A stretch of DNA of 64,000 nt. Source: Shimia sp040370365. Lineage in GTDB: Bacteria; Pseudomonadota; Alphaproteobacteria; Rhodobacterales; Rhodobacteraceae. Of this stretch, positions 18,684 through 26,614 are shown piece after piece. The DNA lies in contig NZ_BAABWQ010000001.1 of the NCBI RefSeq assembly GCF_040370365.1, positions 992,001-1,056,000 on the forward strand, given 5' to 3'. Position 1 is the first letter of the stretch; the number at the start of each line of letters is the position of its first letter. The position numbers were made by a program, and so were the translations under genes. The notes under the pieces were generated by a model. That model was not told the DNA's origin. It searched no databases and saw only the letters and a program-made list of their open reading frames with translations.

Positions 18684-19523
18684 GTGAACAATCCCTGCAT
18701 CATCTGCGTCGCGATCACCGGGTCTTTGCCCACTAAGGACAACAATCCGGCCGTGCCGATAAGCATCTCCGAACAGATTGAAAGCACGCACGAAGCGTTT
18801 GAGGCGGGGGCCAGCATCGCCCACTGTCATGTGCGCGACGATAACGGAAAGCCCACATCGGATCCTGACCGGTTCGCGCGTCTCAAGGAAGGCCTTGAAA
18901 GTCACTGCCCCGGCATAATTGTTCAACTCTCGACAGGTGGGCGATCGGGCAGCGGGAAAGAACGAGGGGCCATGCTGGGCTTGCGGCCAGACATGGCTTC
19001 GATATCGGTTGGATCAACCAATTTTCCCACACGTGTCTATGAGAACTCTCCGGACCTGATCGACTGGCTCGCTCAGGAAATGCGTACATACGGCATAAAG
19101 CCGGAAATTGAGGCATTTGATCTCAGCCATATTTTTCAGGCCAAGCTGATGGCTGATCGTGGCGAAATTGTCGGAACGCCCTACGTCCAGTTCGTCATGG
19201 GCGTGAAGAACTCAATGCCGGTGGACCGCCGTGTATTTGATTTTTACGTCAAAACTGTTGAGCGGCTGTTTGGAGATGACGCTCCATGGTGCGCCGCTGG
19301 CATCGGGCGACATCAGATCGATTTGAACGACTGGGCGGTCTCAAGCGGCGGTCATGCGCGCACAGGTCTGGAAGACAACGTCCGGATTGACAAGACCACG
19401 CTGGCTCCCTCCAACGCGGCGCTGGTCAAACGTGTGGTTGAGCTCTGTGATAAATACGAACGCCCTGTAGCCACTTGGCAGCAGGCGCGTGAAATTCTCG
19501 GCCTAAGAGAAGTCACAGTATGA
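18684..19523 (+). CDS. BKACE (DUF849) beta-keto acid cleavage enzyme
   Basis: 279 residues from a GTG start at 18,684, preceded by GAGG; a TTG at 18,666 inside pcaG is possible. BKACE family traits: CVAITGSLPTK, the metal-site AHCHVRDDNGKPT, and IGRHQIDLNDWAVSSGGHARTG with a later DN pair. Characterised members condense a beta-keto acid with acetyl-CoA and release acetoacetate plus a CoA thioester. Within a pca operon lacking pcaIJF, cleavage of beta-ketoadipate to acetoacetate and succinyl-CoA is a reasonable inference. Confidence 0.83.
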   Translation: MNNPCIICVAITGSLPTKDNNPAVPISISEQIESTHEAFEAGASIAHCHVRDDNGKPTSDPDRFARLKEGLESHCPGIIVQLSTGGRSGSGKERGAMLGLRPDMASISVGSTNFPTRVYENSPDLIDWLAQEMRTYGIKPEIEAFDLSHIFQAKLMADRGEIVGTPYVQFVMGVKNSMPVDRRVFDFYVKTVERLFGDDAPWCAAGIGRHQIDLNDWAVSSGGHARTGLEDNVRIDKTTLAPSNAALVKRVVELCDKYERPVATWQQAREILGLREVTV

Positions 19524-19612
19524 AACAGAAATATCCGAACGCCGCAGCAGTCCAAAACCGTGCCATCAAAAACGGACCTTGTGCCGCGACTGCAGCGACA
19601 ACTGCCTCATGA
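19520..19612 (+). CDS. possible 30-residue ORF between BKACE gene and pcaD
   Basis: ATG at 19,520 overlaps the BKACE stop (ATGA), and its own TGA overlaps the pcaD ATG in the same way. The product would be 30 residues, Ala-rich at the C-terminus (ending CAATAATTAS). It fills a gap in an otherwise packed operon. It may serve only to couple translation through to pcaD. No homologue recognised; coding status uncertain. Confidence 0.35.
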   Translation: MKQKYPNAAAVQNRAIKNGPCAATAATTAS

Positions 19613-20388
19613 CTTTCGAAACACTCAATGAAGTCACGCTGCACTATCGCTATGTCTCTGGGGAAGGCACGCCCATCGTCTTTCTCAATTCGCTCGGGAC
19701 GGACTTTCGGATCTGGGACTCGGTGATGGACCATATATCTGTGAAGGCGCCGGTCTTATGTATAGACAAGCGCGGTCATGGGCTGAGCGATGATGGCCCC
19801 ATAACCATGGGCGCATTGGTGGGGGATGTCGGTGCGCTGATGGACCAGCATGACATGAAAGACGCGCTGATCTGCGGGGTGTCTGTTGGTGGGCTGATTG
19901 CACAAGGACTGGCCGCGACCCGGCCTGATCTTGTTGCGGGTCTTACGCTGTGCTGCACAGGGGCCAAGATTGGCGATGCGAACGGCTGGAACGCTCGCAT
20001 CCAAACCGTAGAAAGCCAGGGCATCGCGCCCATGGCCGACGCTGTTCTCGAGCGTTGGTTTTCAGAAGGTTTCCGAACAAAAAATCCTTCCGATCTTGCG
20101 GGTTATCGCAACATGCTGATCCGCACATCCGCGGCTGGTTACGCAGGCGTCTGTGCTGCGATCCGCGACAGTGATTTCACGGATCAAGCCCGGCGCATCA
20201 CCGTGCCCACATATTGCATCGCAGGCGCCAATGACCTTGCCACGCCCCCTGCCCTCGTCCAAGCTCTGGCTGGAATGATCAAAGGAGCGCGCTATGAAGA
20301 ATTGGACAACTGCGGGCATCTGCCGTCCATCGAACAGCCTGCGGCAACGGCCCGGGCGATCAGCCGCCTGTATGAGACGCTGAAATGA
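19609..20388 (+). CDS. pcaD: 3-oxoadipate enol-lactonase
   Basis: 259 residues from the ATG at 19,609. Alpha/beta hydrolase with nucleophile elbow CGVSVGG, oxyanion region LNSLGTDFRIWD, acid in AGANDLATPP and catalytic His in NCGHLPSIEQP. Converts the enol-lactone made by PcaC to beta-ketoadipate. ATGA overlap with pcaB. Confidence 0.92.
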   Translation: MTFETLNEVTLHYRYVSGEGTPIVFLNSLGTDFRIWDSVMDHISVKAPVLCIDKRGHGLSDDGPITMGALVGDVGALMDQHDMKDALICGVSVGGLIAQGLAATRPDLVAGLTLCCTGAKIGDANGWNARIQTVESQGIAPMADAVLERWFSEGFRTKNPSDLAGYRNMLIRTSAAGYAGVCAAIRDSDFTDQARRITVPTYCIAGANDLATPPALVQALAGMIKGARYEELDNCGHLPSIEQPAATARAISRLYETLK

Positions 20389-21440
20389 CCGGCCCCTTTG
20401 ATCATCCGTTTCTTGGCGGACTATTTGGTGACCAAGATGCGGCGCACATATGGGCGCCCGAACGTCAAATCACCCATATGCTCGCGTTTGAGGCCGCCTA
20501 CACCCGCGCATTGGGGCGTTTGGGCAAAGTGGATGCTGAAACGGCCGAAAAAATCGCCCAGCGGATCGAAACCTTTGCGCCAGACATGTCTGGCCTTTGT
20601 TCAGGCACCGCATCGGATGGCGTGGTTATCCCCGCTTTGGTCGCGCAGCTGAAAGCCGCAATCGACGGTGACCCGGCCAGCATCCACAAAGGCACGACAT
20701 CGCAGGATGTGATCGACACAGCGCTGGCCCTGACACTGCGGGACTTTGATGACCTGCTCGACCGCAAGCTTGATGCTTTGTCCAACGCATTTGGGCGTCT
20801 TGCAGAACAGTTCGGCGAGCGCCGCCTCATGGGGCGTACGCGGATGCAGGCGGCAATGCCTATTGCGCTGGTGGACCGGCTTACGGTCTGGTCACAGCCC
20901 CTTGAGCAGCATCAAAAGCGGCTGACACGCCTCCGGCCAACGGTTGAGCGTTTGCAGCTGGGCGGCGCAGCAGGCGACCGCGCGGCCCTCGCGCCTCATG
21001 CTGATGAGATCGCCAGCAGTATGGCTGACCAACTTGGTCTTCAAAACCCGGGACGGGTCTGGCACGCCACTCGGGACGACATCGCGGATTATGCCAATTT
21101 GCTGTCGCTTATCACCGGGTCGCTTGGCAAATTCGGGCAAGACATCTGCTTGATGGCTCAGCAGGGGATTGACGAGGTCACCCTTGCGGGCGGCGGCGGT
21201 TCATCGGCGATGCCCCACAAGCAAAACCCCATCCTGGCCGAGCTTCTGGTGACACTGGCGCGCTTTAACGCCACCCAGATCGGGGGCATGCATCACGCGC
21301 TTGTCCACGAGCAGGAACGCTCTGGCTCTGCATGGGCGCTGGAATGGATGATCCTTCCACAGATGGCTCACGCCACAGCGCGCAGCCTGACAGTTGCAAC
21401 GGAAATCTGCGGCCAAATCACGTCAATCGGCACGGCCTAA
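20385..21440 (+). CDS. pcaB: 3-carboxy-cis,cis-muconate cycloisomerase
   Basis: 351 residues of the fumarase/aspartase superfamily, with the signature GGGGSSAMPHKQNPILAE and KGTTSQDVIDTALAL. About 350 residues is the shorter alphaproteobacterial form. It turns 3-carboxymuconate into 4-carboxymuconolactone. Last gene of the pobA operon; it converges on a marR relic with its stop codon overlapping the relic's end. Confidence 0.93.
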   Translation: MTGPFDHPFLGGLFGDQDAAHIWAPERQITHMLAFEAAYTRALGRLGKVDAETAEKIAQRIETFAPDMSGLCSGTASDGVVIPALVAQLKAAIDGDPASIHKGTTSQDVIDTALALTLRDFDDLLDRKLDALSNAFGRLAEQFGERRLMGRTRMQAAMPIALVDRLTVWSQPLEQHQKRLTRLRPTVERLQLGGAAGDRAALAPHADEIASSMADQLGLQNPGRVWHATRDDIADYANLLSLITGSLGKFGQDICLMAQQGIDEVTLAGGGGSSAMPHKQNPILAELLVTLARFNATQIGGMHHALVHEQERSGSAWALEWMILPQMAHATARSLTVATEICGQITSIGTA

Positions 21441-21865
21441 CCCACTGGGTTGAGCACCTTTGTCATCAAGGCCAACAGACGTGCTTTTGCGCGATCAGAT
21501 AAAGCGGGCAAAATGCGGGACTGCACTGCCTGAACCACCCGCTCAAACTTGGCCAAAACCGCGTCTCCCTCAGGTGTCAGGCTAACCCTAAAAGCCCGGC
21601 CGTCGGCGTCGTCGGACTGACGCGACACAAGCCCCTTTTGTTCAAGCCTTTTTGATCACGCCGCCAGTTGTTGCGCGGTCATAGGCGATGCGTTTGGCCA
21701 AGCTCGCCTGATCCAGCCCGGGGCCCAGTCCAGTATGATCGCGCGATGATTACCTCTTTGGGTGATGACAAAGCGCTTGCCGAGGGCCTGAAAACAGGGG
21801 TGCGACAGCACTTTGCACCCATTTGACAACAGACCCCGACAGCCCATTGGTGAAACACACACCAA
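21437..21865 (-). pseudogene. frameshifted MarR family regulator relic
   Basis: The 3' part reads KRLEQKGLVSRQSDDADGRA and continues FRVSLTPEGDAVLAKFE, a MarR wing and C-terminus. Just upstream, another frame reads LDQASLAKRIAYDRATTGGV, the matching MarR recognition region, and a third frame carries QRGNHRAIILDWAP. At least two frameshifts and an in-frame TGA separate these pieces, so no functional protein is expected. It lies tail-to-tail with pcaB. Confidence 0.75.
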
Positions 21866-22178
21866 AGGATGCGGAGATCGACACCCTCATCGACCTGCGG
21901 GTGGACTTCCAAACGTCCCACCACGATCTGAAGATTGAACCCCTGCCGCGCCGCTATTGCCGACCAAAGGACGCTATGGGCTGGTTGACTATGAAAAGGT
22001 CTTTTGTCCGTATTTCAAAAACGGCCCTGACATTTTGACCATCCTTTTTGCGACGGTAGCTTCAGCCGGCACACGCACGCAGCCCTTTGCAACCCAACGC
22101 AGCCCTCGCGGCCCTGTACTGAGATCACCCAAAGGTGACCTCAGTGGACGCGCTCTCTTTTTGGCGGCGTATCAAGAC
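21866..22178. other. decayed intergenic stretch
   Basis: Short unconnected frames only. One plus-strand fragment near 21,970 (YGLVDYEKVFCPYFKNGPDI) looks protein-like but has no start or continuation and was not assigned to a family. Together with the adjacent marR relic this suggests a region losing genes. Confidence 0.45.
22118..22145. terminator. hairpin downstream of the minus-strand intradiol pair
   Basis: ACTGAGATCACC at 22,118-22,129 pairs with GGTGACCTCAGT at 22,134-22,145 with one mismatch and a 4-base loop (CAAA). It lies 34 bases beyond the stop of the minus-strand gene ending at 22,179. There is no T-run directly after it on that strand, so its role as a terminator is uncertain. 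Confidence 0.5.
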
Positions 22179-22847
22179 CTATTCGAAGAACGTCGCGTTG
22201 CGCCCACCCACCACGATATCGAAATCATAGGCTTCTTCGACGTCCGCCGTGCCCGTCTCGCGAGGTTTGCCAAGATTACGCTCAAAGGCATCCCCCATGA
22301 GGATCCCCATCGGGTCGGTGGCGTTGTTCGGCTCACCCGGAAAATACATTTGTGTGATCAACCGTGAAGAACCGCCACTGATCGACATATGGATGTGCTT
22401 TGGACGCCAGCGACCAATGTCAGGCCGGGCAAGATAGGCACCCGGGCTGATGGCCCAGAACCGGTAACGGCCCTCATCGTCGGTCAGAACGCGCCCCAGC
22501 CCAAGGTGGTTTTCATCCAGTTGTAGTCCCGAATGGTCTTCGATGTGGCGGTAGCGCCCGTAGTGATTGGCGCTCCAGACCTCGAGCAACGCACCTGCGA
22601 CAGCGCGGCCTGATGCTGTGCGCACACGGCCTGTGACCTCGATCGGCACGCCTGCGGCACGGGGCCGATCCGGGGCTGTCCGGGTCATGTCCCATTCGTG
22701 GGGGTTCGCCGCATAGCGCGCAGGCACGACAGGCACAAAGCTTTTGCGCGCGACATCTGGGATCAACCGCAACCGCTGGCGTGGGGTGCGCTGATCCGAT
22801 GTGTTGTCCGTTGGGCCGATGCCCAGAATACGTCCTTGCTTGCCCAT
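22179..22847 (-). CDS. intradiol dioxygenase, PcaH-like beta subunit
   Basis: 222 residues. Iron-ligand pattern as in PcaH: Tyr in HYGRYRHIED, Tyr in GAYLARPDIGRW, His-x-His in RPKHIHMSISG; QMYFPGEPNN follows. It is clearly diverged from the pcaH at 17,316 and lacks the PcaH N-terminal GHNMLGELDND segment. It lies three bases after the alpha-like gene. Its substrate is likely a catechol-type acid other than protocatechuate, judging from the separate IclR/BKACE setting; this is inference. Confidence 0.8.
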   Translation of the reverse strand: MGKQGRILGIGPTDNTSDQRTPRQRLRLIPDVARKSFVPVVPARYAANPHEWDMTRTAPDRPRAAGVPIEVTGRVRTASGRAVAGALLEVWSANHYGRYRHIEDHSGLQLDENHLGLGRVLTDDEGRYRFWAISPGAYLARPDIGRWRPKHIHMSISGGSSRLITQMYFPGEPNNATDPMGILMGDAFERNLGKPRETGTADVEEAYDFDIVVGGRNATFFE

Positions 22848-22850
22848 GTC

Positions 22851-23450
22851 TCAGCTCTCCAGATCGTCGAAAAAGGGGGTTTCGTTGTCGCCGGCCATAA
22901 TGATGTCAAAGACATAGACCTCGGCACCGCTGGCCGTGCGCCCATCATGGCGCGCGATCAGCTTGGGGGCATCCTCGCCCACTGCCTGCAAAACAGGGTC
23001 ATTTTCGTTGCCGTCTTCGGTGTCAAAAAACACCTGTGTCACGACACGATTGATCCCGTCTGAGAAGATCGTGACCGTGATATTGGGCGCGCGGCCCTCA
23101 GCCGCACCCGGCATGATTGTGGGGAACTCATAGAGGCCCGTCGCCGACCGCATGCGACCATACCCGTAGAACCAAGGGTCGATATCCGCATCCCCTTCTG
23201 TTGCCGGTGTGCGGTAAACCCCCTTGGCATTGGCCTGCCAAAACTCGATGACGACGCCATTGGCCAATTCTCGGTGCCGGTCCAGCACCCGCCCGCGCAG
23301 GATGATCGGCGTGCCCGATGCCTCGGTTACCACACCCGGATTGAGACTGGTCAGATCTTCTAGCGTCGGATCCGCGAAATAGATCGGGAAGTACGGACCG
23401 CAAGTGTCTTCGTTCGTCGCTGGTAAAAGGTTTGATGCCGGGTCGGTCAT
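22851..23450 (-). CDS. intradiol dioxygenase, PcaG-like alpha subunit
   Basis: 199 residues. Intradiol sandwich features: TCGPYFPIYFAD, IEFWQANAKGVYRTP, PWFYGYGRM and APNITVTIFSDGINRVVTQVFF. It lacks the His-x-His pair, like PcaG, so it would be the non-catalytic partner of the downstream beta-like protein. Transcribed away from the IclR gene across a 74-base promoter region. Confidence 0.8.
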   Translation of the reverse strand: MTDPASNLLPATNEDTCGPYFPIYFADPTLEDLTSLNPGVVTEASGTPIILRGRVLDRHRELANGVVIEFWQANAKGVYRTPATEGDADIDPWFYGYGRMRSATGLYEFPTIMPGAAEGRAPNITVTIFSDGINRVVTQVFFDTEDGNENDPVLQAVGEDAPKLIARHDGRTASGAEVYVFDIIMAGDNETPFFDDLES

Positions 23451-23477
23451 CGTCTGTCCTCCATTGTCTTTGGTATG

Positions 23478-23493
23478 TTTTGCATATTAAACA
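23478..23493. promoter_or_regulatory. candidate IclR operator in the intradiol/iclR divergent promoter
   Basis: TTTTGCATATTAAACA here closely matches TTTTGTATATTAGACA at 26,571-26,586 in the other divergent promoter of this block. Two matching sites in the two control regions near the iclR gene suggest a shared operator. Confidence 0.45.
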
Positions 23494-23524
23494 CGTGTGA
23501 GCGCAACTCGGAATCAAATCATCT

Positions 23525-24313
23525 ATGCCCAAAGCGTCCAATCATGATGTCTATTTTGTCCCCGGTTTGCACCGAGGCCTGAGAGTTCTCGAAGTCCTTG
23601 GCGCCGCCGAAACCCCTATGTCGCTGAGCGACATTGCCCGCGCGATGGAGCTGAGCCGGAGTTCTGCGTTTCGCCTTGTGTATACCCTGCGCCAGATGGA
23701 ATTCATCCGCGAGGCGGAGCAGGCCAACACCTACACCCTCGGTGCGCGCGTACTGAATCTTGGGTTCGCCTACCTGAACCAACAGCCAATCACGGCTATT
23801 GCCCGCCCCATTCTGGCCCACCTGCGTGACGAAACGGGCGTTTCGACACACCTGAGCGTGCTGGAAGGGGATGACGTACTCTACCTTGTGAGCCATCAGG
23901 CCCGGTCGGGATATGTGTCGAACATGCGCACGGGCACCCGCACGCAGGCCTTTGCTTCGGCGATTGGCTGGTGTCTTCTGGGGGCGAAGAATGCCGCCGA
24001 ATTGGACGCCTTTGCCGAGGCGCAAATCTGGCATCGTTTTACCGAACACACGCCAATGGACGCGGCCAGCCTTATGACATGTGTCACTCAGGCGCGCGAC
24101 GCGGGCTTTGTGATCTCCAGAGGCTACCGCGAACCCGGTGGGTCGAGCGTTGCCGTGCCTGTGCGTGACAATACCGGCGCAATCGTCGCCTGCGTGAACC
24201 TGTCCGGTCCCGACAGTGGGTTCGATTTTGATCGCATGGAAAGCTTCTACTTGCCCCAAGCTCAAAGCGCGGCACTGCAAATCTCGCGGGCCTTGGGATA
24301 TCAGGGCATGTAG
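23525..24313 (+). CDS. IclR family transcriptional regulator
   Basis: 262 residues. N-terminal winged helix (about 12-75) with PGLHRGLRVLEVLGAAE and MSLSDIARAMELSRSSAFRL, then the IclR effector domain (GYVSNMRTGTRTQAFASAIG, SSVAVPVRDNTGAIVACVNL). It is placed between the divergent intradiol pair and a convergent BKACE gene. IclR proteins often control protocatechuate and related pathways, as activators or repressors. Confidence 0.87.
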   Translation: MPKASNHDVYFVPGLHRGLRVLEVLGAAETPMSLSDIARAMELSRSSAFRLVYTLRQMEFIREAEQANTYTLGARVLNLGFAYLNQQPITAIARPILAHLRDETGVSTHLSVLEGDDVLYLVSHQARSGYVSNMRTGTRTQAFASAIGWCLLGAKNAAELDAFAEAQIWHRFTEHTPMDAASLMTCVTQARDAGFVISRGYREPGGSSVAVPVRDNTGAIVACVNLSGPDSGFDFDRMESFYLPQAQSAALQISRALGYQGM

Positions 24314-24315
24314 GC

Positions 24316-25194
24316 TCACCCGGTAAGTCCAAGAATGTCTCGGGCCTCATCCGGGGTCGCCAATTCGCCCCCCAAATCACCGATGATACGGCCCGCTTTT
24401 TCCACCAGTTGCGCATTGCTTTCGCAGTGCTGTCCTTTGGCGATATGGGCGGTGTCCTCCATGCCGATGCGGATATGCCCCCCCAGCAACCATGCCTGCG
24501 CCAGCATGGGAAACGCTGCTCGACCGATGCCAAAGGCCGCCCATTCGGTGCCTGCGGGCAATTGGCTCACTAGGTAAGCCATGGTTTCTGGGTTTGCCAC
24601 CGCGCCAAAGCGGACACCCAAAACCATCTGCACCATCAACGGGGTCTTGAGCACGCCCCGCGCAACAAAGTCTTTGACCATATGCAGATCGCCACTGTCG
24701 AAAATCTCGATCTCAGGCTTCACCCCAGCAGCGTAGATCCGCTCGGCCATGATTTCGAGGTTGCGCGGCGCATTGATGACCGAGGCTTGCCCAGACCACA
24801 TGGTATTGAAGTCCAGCGTGCAGATATCCGGCCTTAGGGCCTCCACATGGGCCACACGTTTTTCAGGCACGCATAGGGTCGAACCGGCGGCGGCCACTTT
24901 TGGGTCCTCATCGGACGGAATAAACCGCCCGCCCTCGCCCGTGGTGAGGTTTAGCAAAACGTCGGACCGCTCGGCCCGGATACGCTCAACCAACTCTGAA
25001 TAGAGATCAAGCCGCATGGAGCCTTTGGCCGTTTGTGGATCGCGCACATGAAGATGCACAATGGCGGCACCAGCGGCCGCCGCATCCAAGGCTTGACGCG
25101 CGATTTGCTCGGGCGTGATTGGCAGGTTTGGGCTGATTTCCGGCGTCATGAGGTTGCCGGTGATCGCAGCTGTCAGAATGGTCTTGCGTGCCAT
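24316..25194 (-). CDS. BKACE (DUF849) beta-keto acid cleavage enzyme
   Basis: 292 residues. TAAITGNLMTPEISPNLPIT, the metal-site IVHLHVRDPQTAKGSMR, and LGGHIRIGMEDTAHIAKGQH are family features; GVKPEIEIFDSGDLHMV matches the conserved core. A second BKACE in the window, distinct from the pca-linked one, so presumably for a different beta-keto acid. It follows the aminotransferase gene by three bases and converges on iclR with a 2-base gap. Confidence 0.82.
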   Translation of the reverse strand: MARKTILTAAITGNLMTPEISPNLPITPEQIARQALDAAAAGAAIVHLHVRDPQTAKGSMRLDLYSELVERIRAERSDVLLNLTTGEGGRFIPSDEDPKVAAAGSTLCVPEKRVAHVEALRPDICTLDFNTMWSGQASVINAPRNLEIMAERIYAAGVKPEIEIFDSGDLHMVKDFVARGVLKTPLMVQMVLGVRFGAVANPETMAYLVSQLPAGTEWAAFGIGRAAFPMLAQAWLLGGHIRIGMEDTAHIAKGQHCESNAQLVEKAGRIIGDLGGELATPDEARDILGLTG

Positions 25195-25197
25195 TGT

Positions 25198-26535
25198 TTA
25201 GCCCCCCACCACGTCAGTGACCGCTTGCACAAGAGCGTCAAGGATCAGATCAATCTCGGCCTCAGTCGATGTATAAGAGGGCGCCAACAAAACGTGATCG
25301 CCGTTTAGACCATCAATGCACCCCTGCGACGGGTAGGTCATGACACCGCGCGCCTTTGCAGCCGCCCCGATCTTGAGCGCGATCCCCTCAGCCGGGTCAA
25401 ATGGTGCCTTTGTTGCCCGATCTGCGACCATTTCGATGGTCCAGAACAGCCCGCGCCCGCGAATGTCCCCCACATGAGGGTTCTGTGAAAACGTCCTGCG
25501 CAAGCCGGCCTCCAGCTGATCGCCGCGCGTCACAACGTTGTCCAGCAATTCGTCTTCTTCGATGACTTGCTGCACGGCCAAAGCCCCAGCTGTCGCAATC
25601 GCATGAGACATATAGGTGTGCCCGTTCCAAAGCTTGCCACTGCCTGCTTGGATCACATCAACGACGTTTTGCGCGGCCATCACGGCGGCAATCGGCTGAA
25701 AGCCCGCACCTAGCCCTTTGGCCATTGTGGTTAGATCGGCAGCGACACCTTCTTGCTCCAACGCAAATGACGTGCCCGTCCGACCCATCCCGCTCATCAC
25801 CTCATCGGCAATGAAAAGCACACCGTGTTGATCACAGATCTCCCGGATACGTTGGAAGTAACCCGCAGGTGCAGGCTGGGTGCCCAAAGACGCCCCAACG
25901 ACAGGCTCGGCAACAAAGGCCATCACGGTCTCTGGCCCCAACCGCAGAATTTCGTCTTCCAGCAGGTTTGCCATACGCAGAGCGAAATCTGCTTCGCTTT
26001 CTGAAGGACGCTGCAAACGATAGGGATACGGCGCGTCGATATGAGTGACATCAATCAAGAGCGGCGCAAACGGCGCGCGCCGACCCGCGTGCCCCCCTGT
26101 CGCCAGTGCCCCAAGCGTATTTCCGTGATAACTGGGCTTGCGGGCAATGATCCGGCGGCGCTCTGGCTCACCTTTCTCAACACAATACTGCCGCGCCAGC
26201 TTCAATGCGGCTTCCATCGCCTCAGAGCCAGAGCCAAGATACATCACCCGCCCAGCGCCTGTTCCTTCGGGCGCGCGCGCCACAAGATGGGCGGCCAAAT
26301 CCTCAGCCGGTTGATTGGTGAACGATCCGGTGTGTGCAAAGGCAAGCTTATCAACCTGTGCCTTGATGGCGTCCCGGACCTTAGGGTGATCGTGACCAAG
26401 ACAGGACACCGCCGCCCCGCCACAGGCATCAAGATACCGCTTACCCGCTGCATCTATTAGGAAATTCCCATCCCCAGCGACGACGACCGGCAGTTCAGAA
26501 TTGAGGTCTCGGTGAAAAATGCTGCTTTCGGCCAT
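25198..26535 (-). CDS. class III pyridoxal-phosphate aminotransferase
   Basis: 445 residues from the ATG at 26,535; a GTG nine bases upstream is possible. The PLP pattern is clear: GSGSEAMEAALKLARQY, LFIADEVMSGMGRTGTSFA (PLP-ring Asp) and the Schiff-base Lys in TTMAKGLGAGFQPIAAV. Members move an omega- or alpha-amino group to pyruvate or 2-oxoglutarate. It forms a two-gene unit with the BKACE, suggesting an amino compound is turned into a beta-keto acid for cleavage; that order is inferred. Confidence 0.85.
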   Translation of the reverse strand: MAESSIFHRDLNSELPVVVAGDGNFLIDAAGKRYLDACGGAAVSCLGHDHPKVRDAIKAQVDKLAFAHTGSFTNQPAEDLAAHLVARAPEGTGAGRVMYLGSGSEAMEAALKLARQYCVEKGEPERRRIIARKPSYHGNTLGALATGGHAGRRAPFAPLLIDVTHIDAPYPYRLQRPSESEADFALRMANLLEDEILRLGPETVMAFVAEPVVGASLGTQPAPAGYFQRIREICDQHGVLFIADEVMSGMGRTGTSFALEQEGVAADLTTMAKGLGAGFQPIAAVMAAQNVVDVIQAGSGKLWNGHTYMSHAIATAGALAVQQVIEEDELLDNVVTRGDQLEAGLRRTFSQNPHVGDIRGRGLFWTIEMVADRATKAPFDPAEGIALKIGAAAKARGVMTYPSQGCIDGLNGDHVLLAPSYTSTEAEIDLILDALVQAVTDVVGG

Positions 26536-26552
26536 GGTTCTCACATCTTTGT

Positions 26553-26589
26553 CTTGTATATAAACTCACGTTTTGTATATTAGACAAAA
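26553..26589. promoter_or_regulatory. candidate operator with two TTGTATAT repeats
   Basis: TTGTATATAAAC at 26,554-26,565 and TTTTGTATATTAGACAAAA at 26,571-26,589 lie as direct repeats between the divergent aminotransferase and CoA-transferase genes. The second closely matches 23,478-23,493 upstream of iclR. Likely a shared regulator site; binding is not shown. Confidence 0.45.
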
Positions 26590-26614
26590 CTCCATTTCGC
26601 AAGGCTTTACTGAC

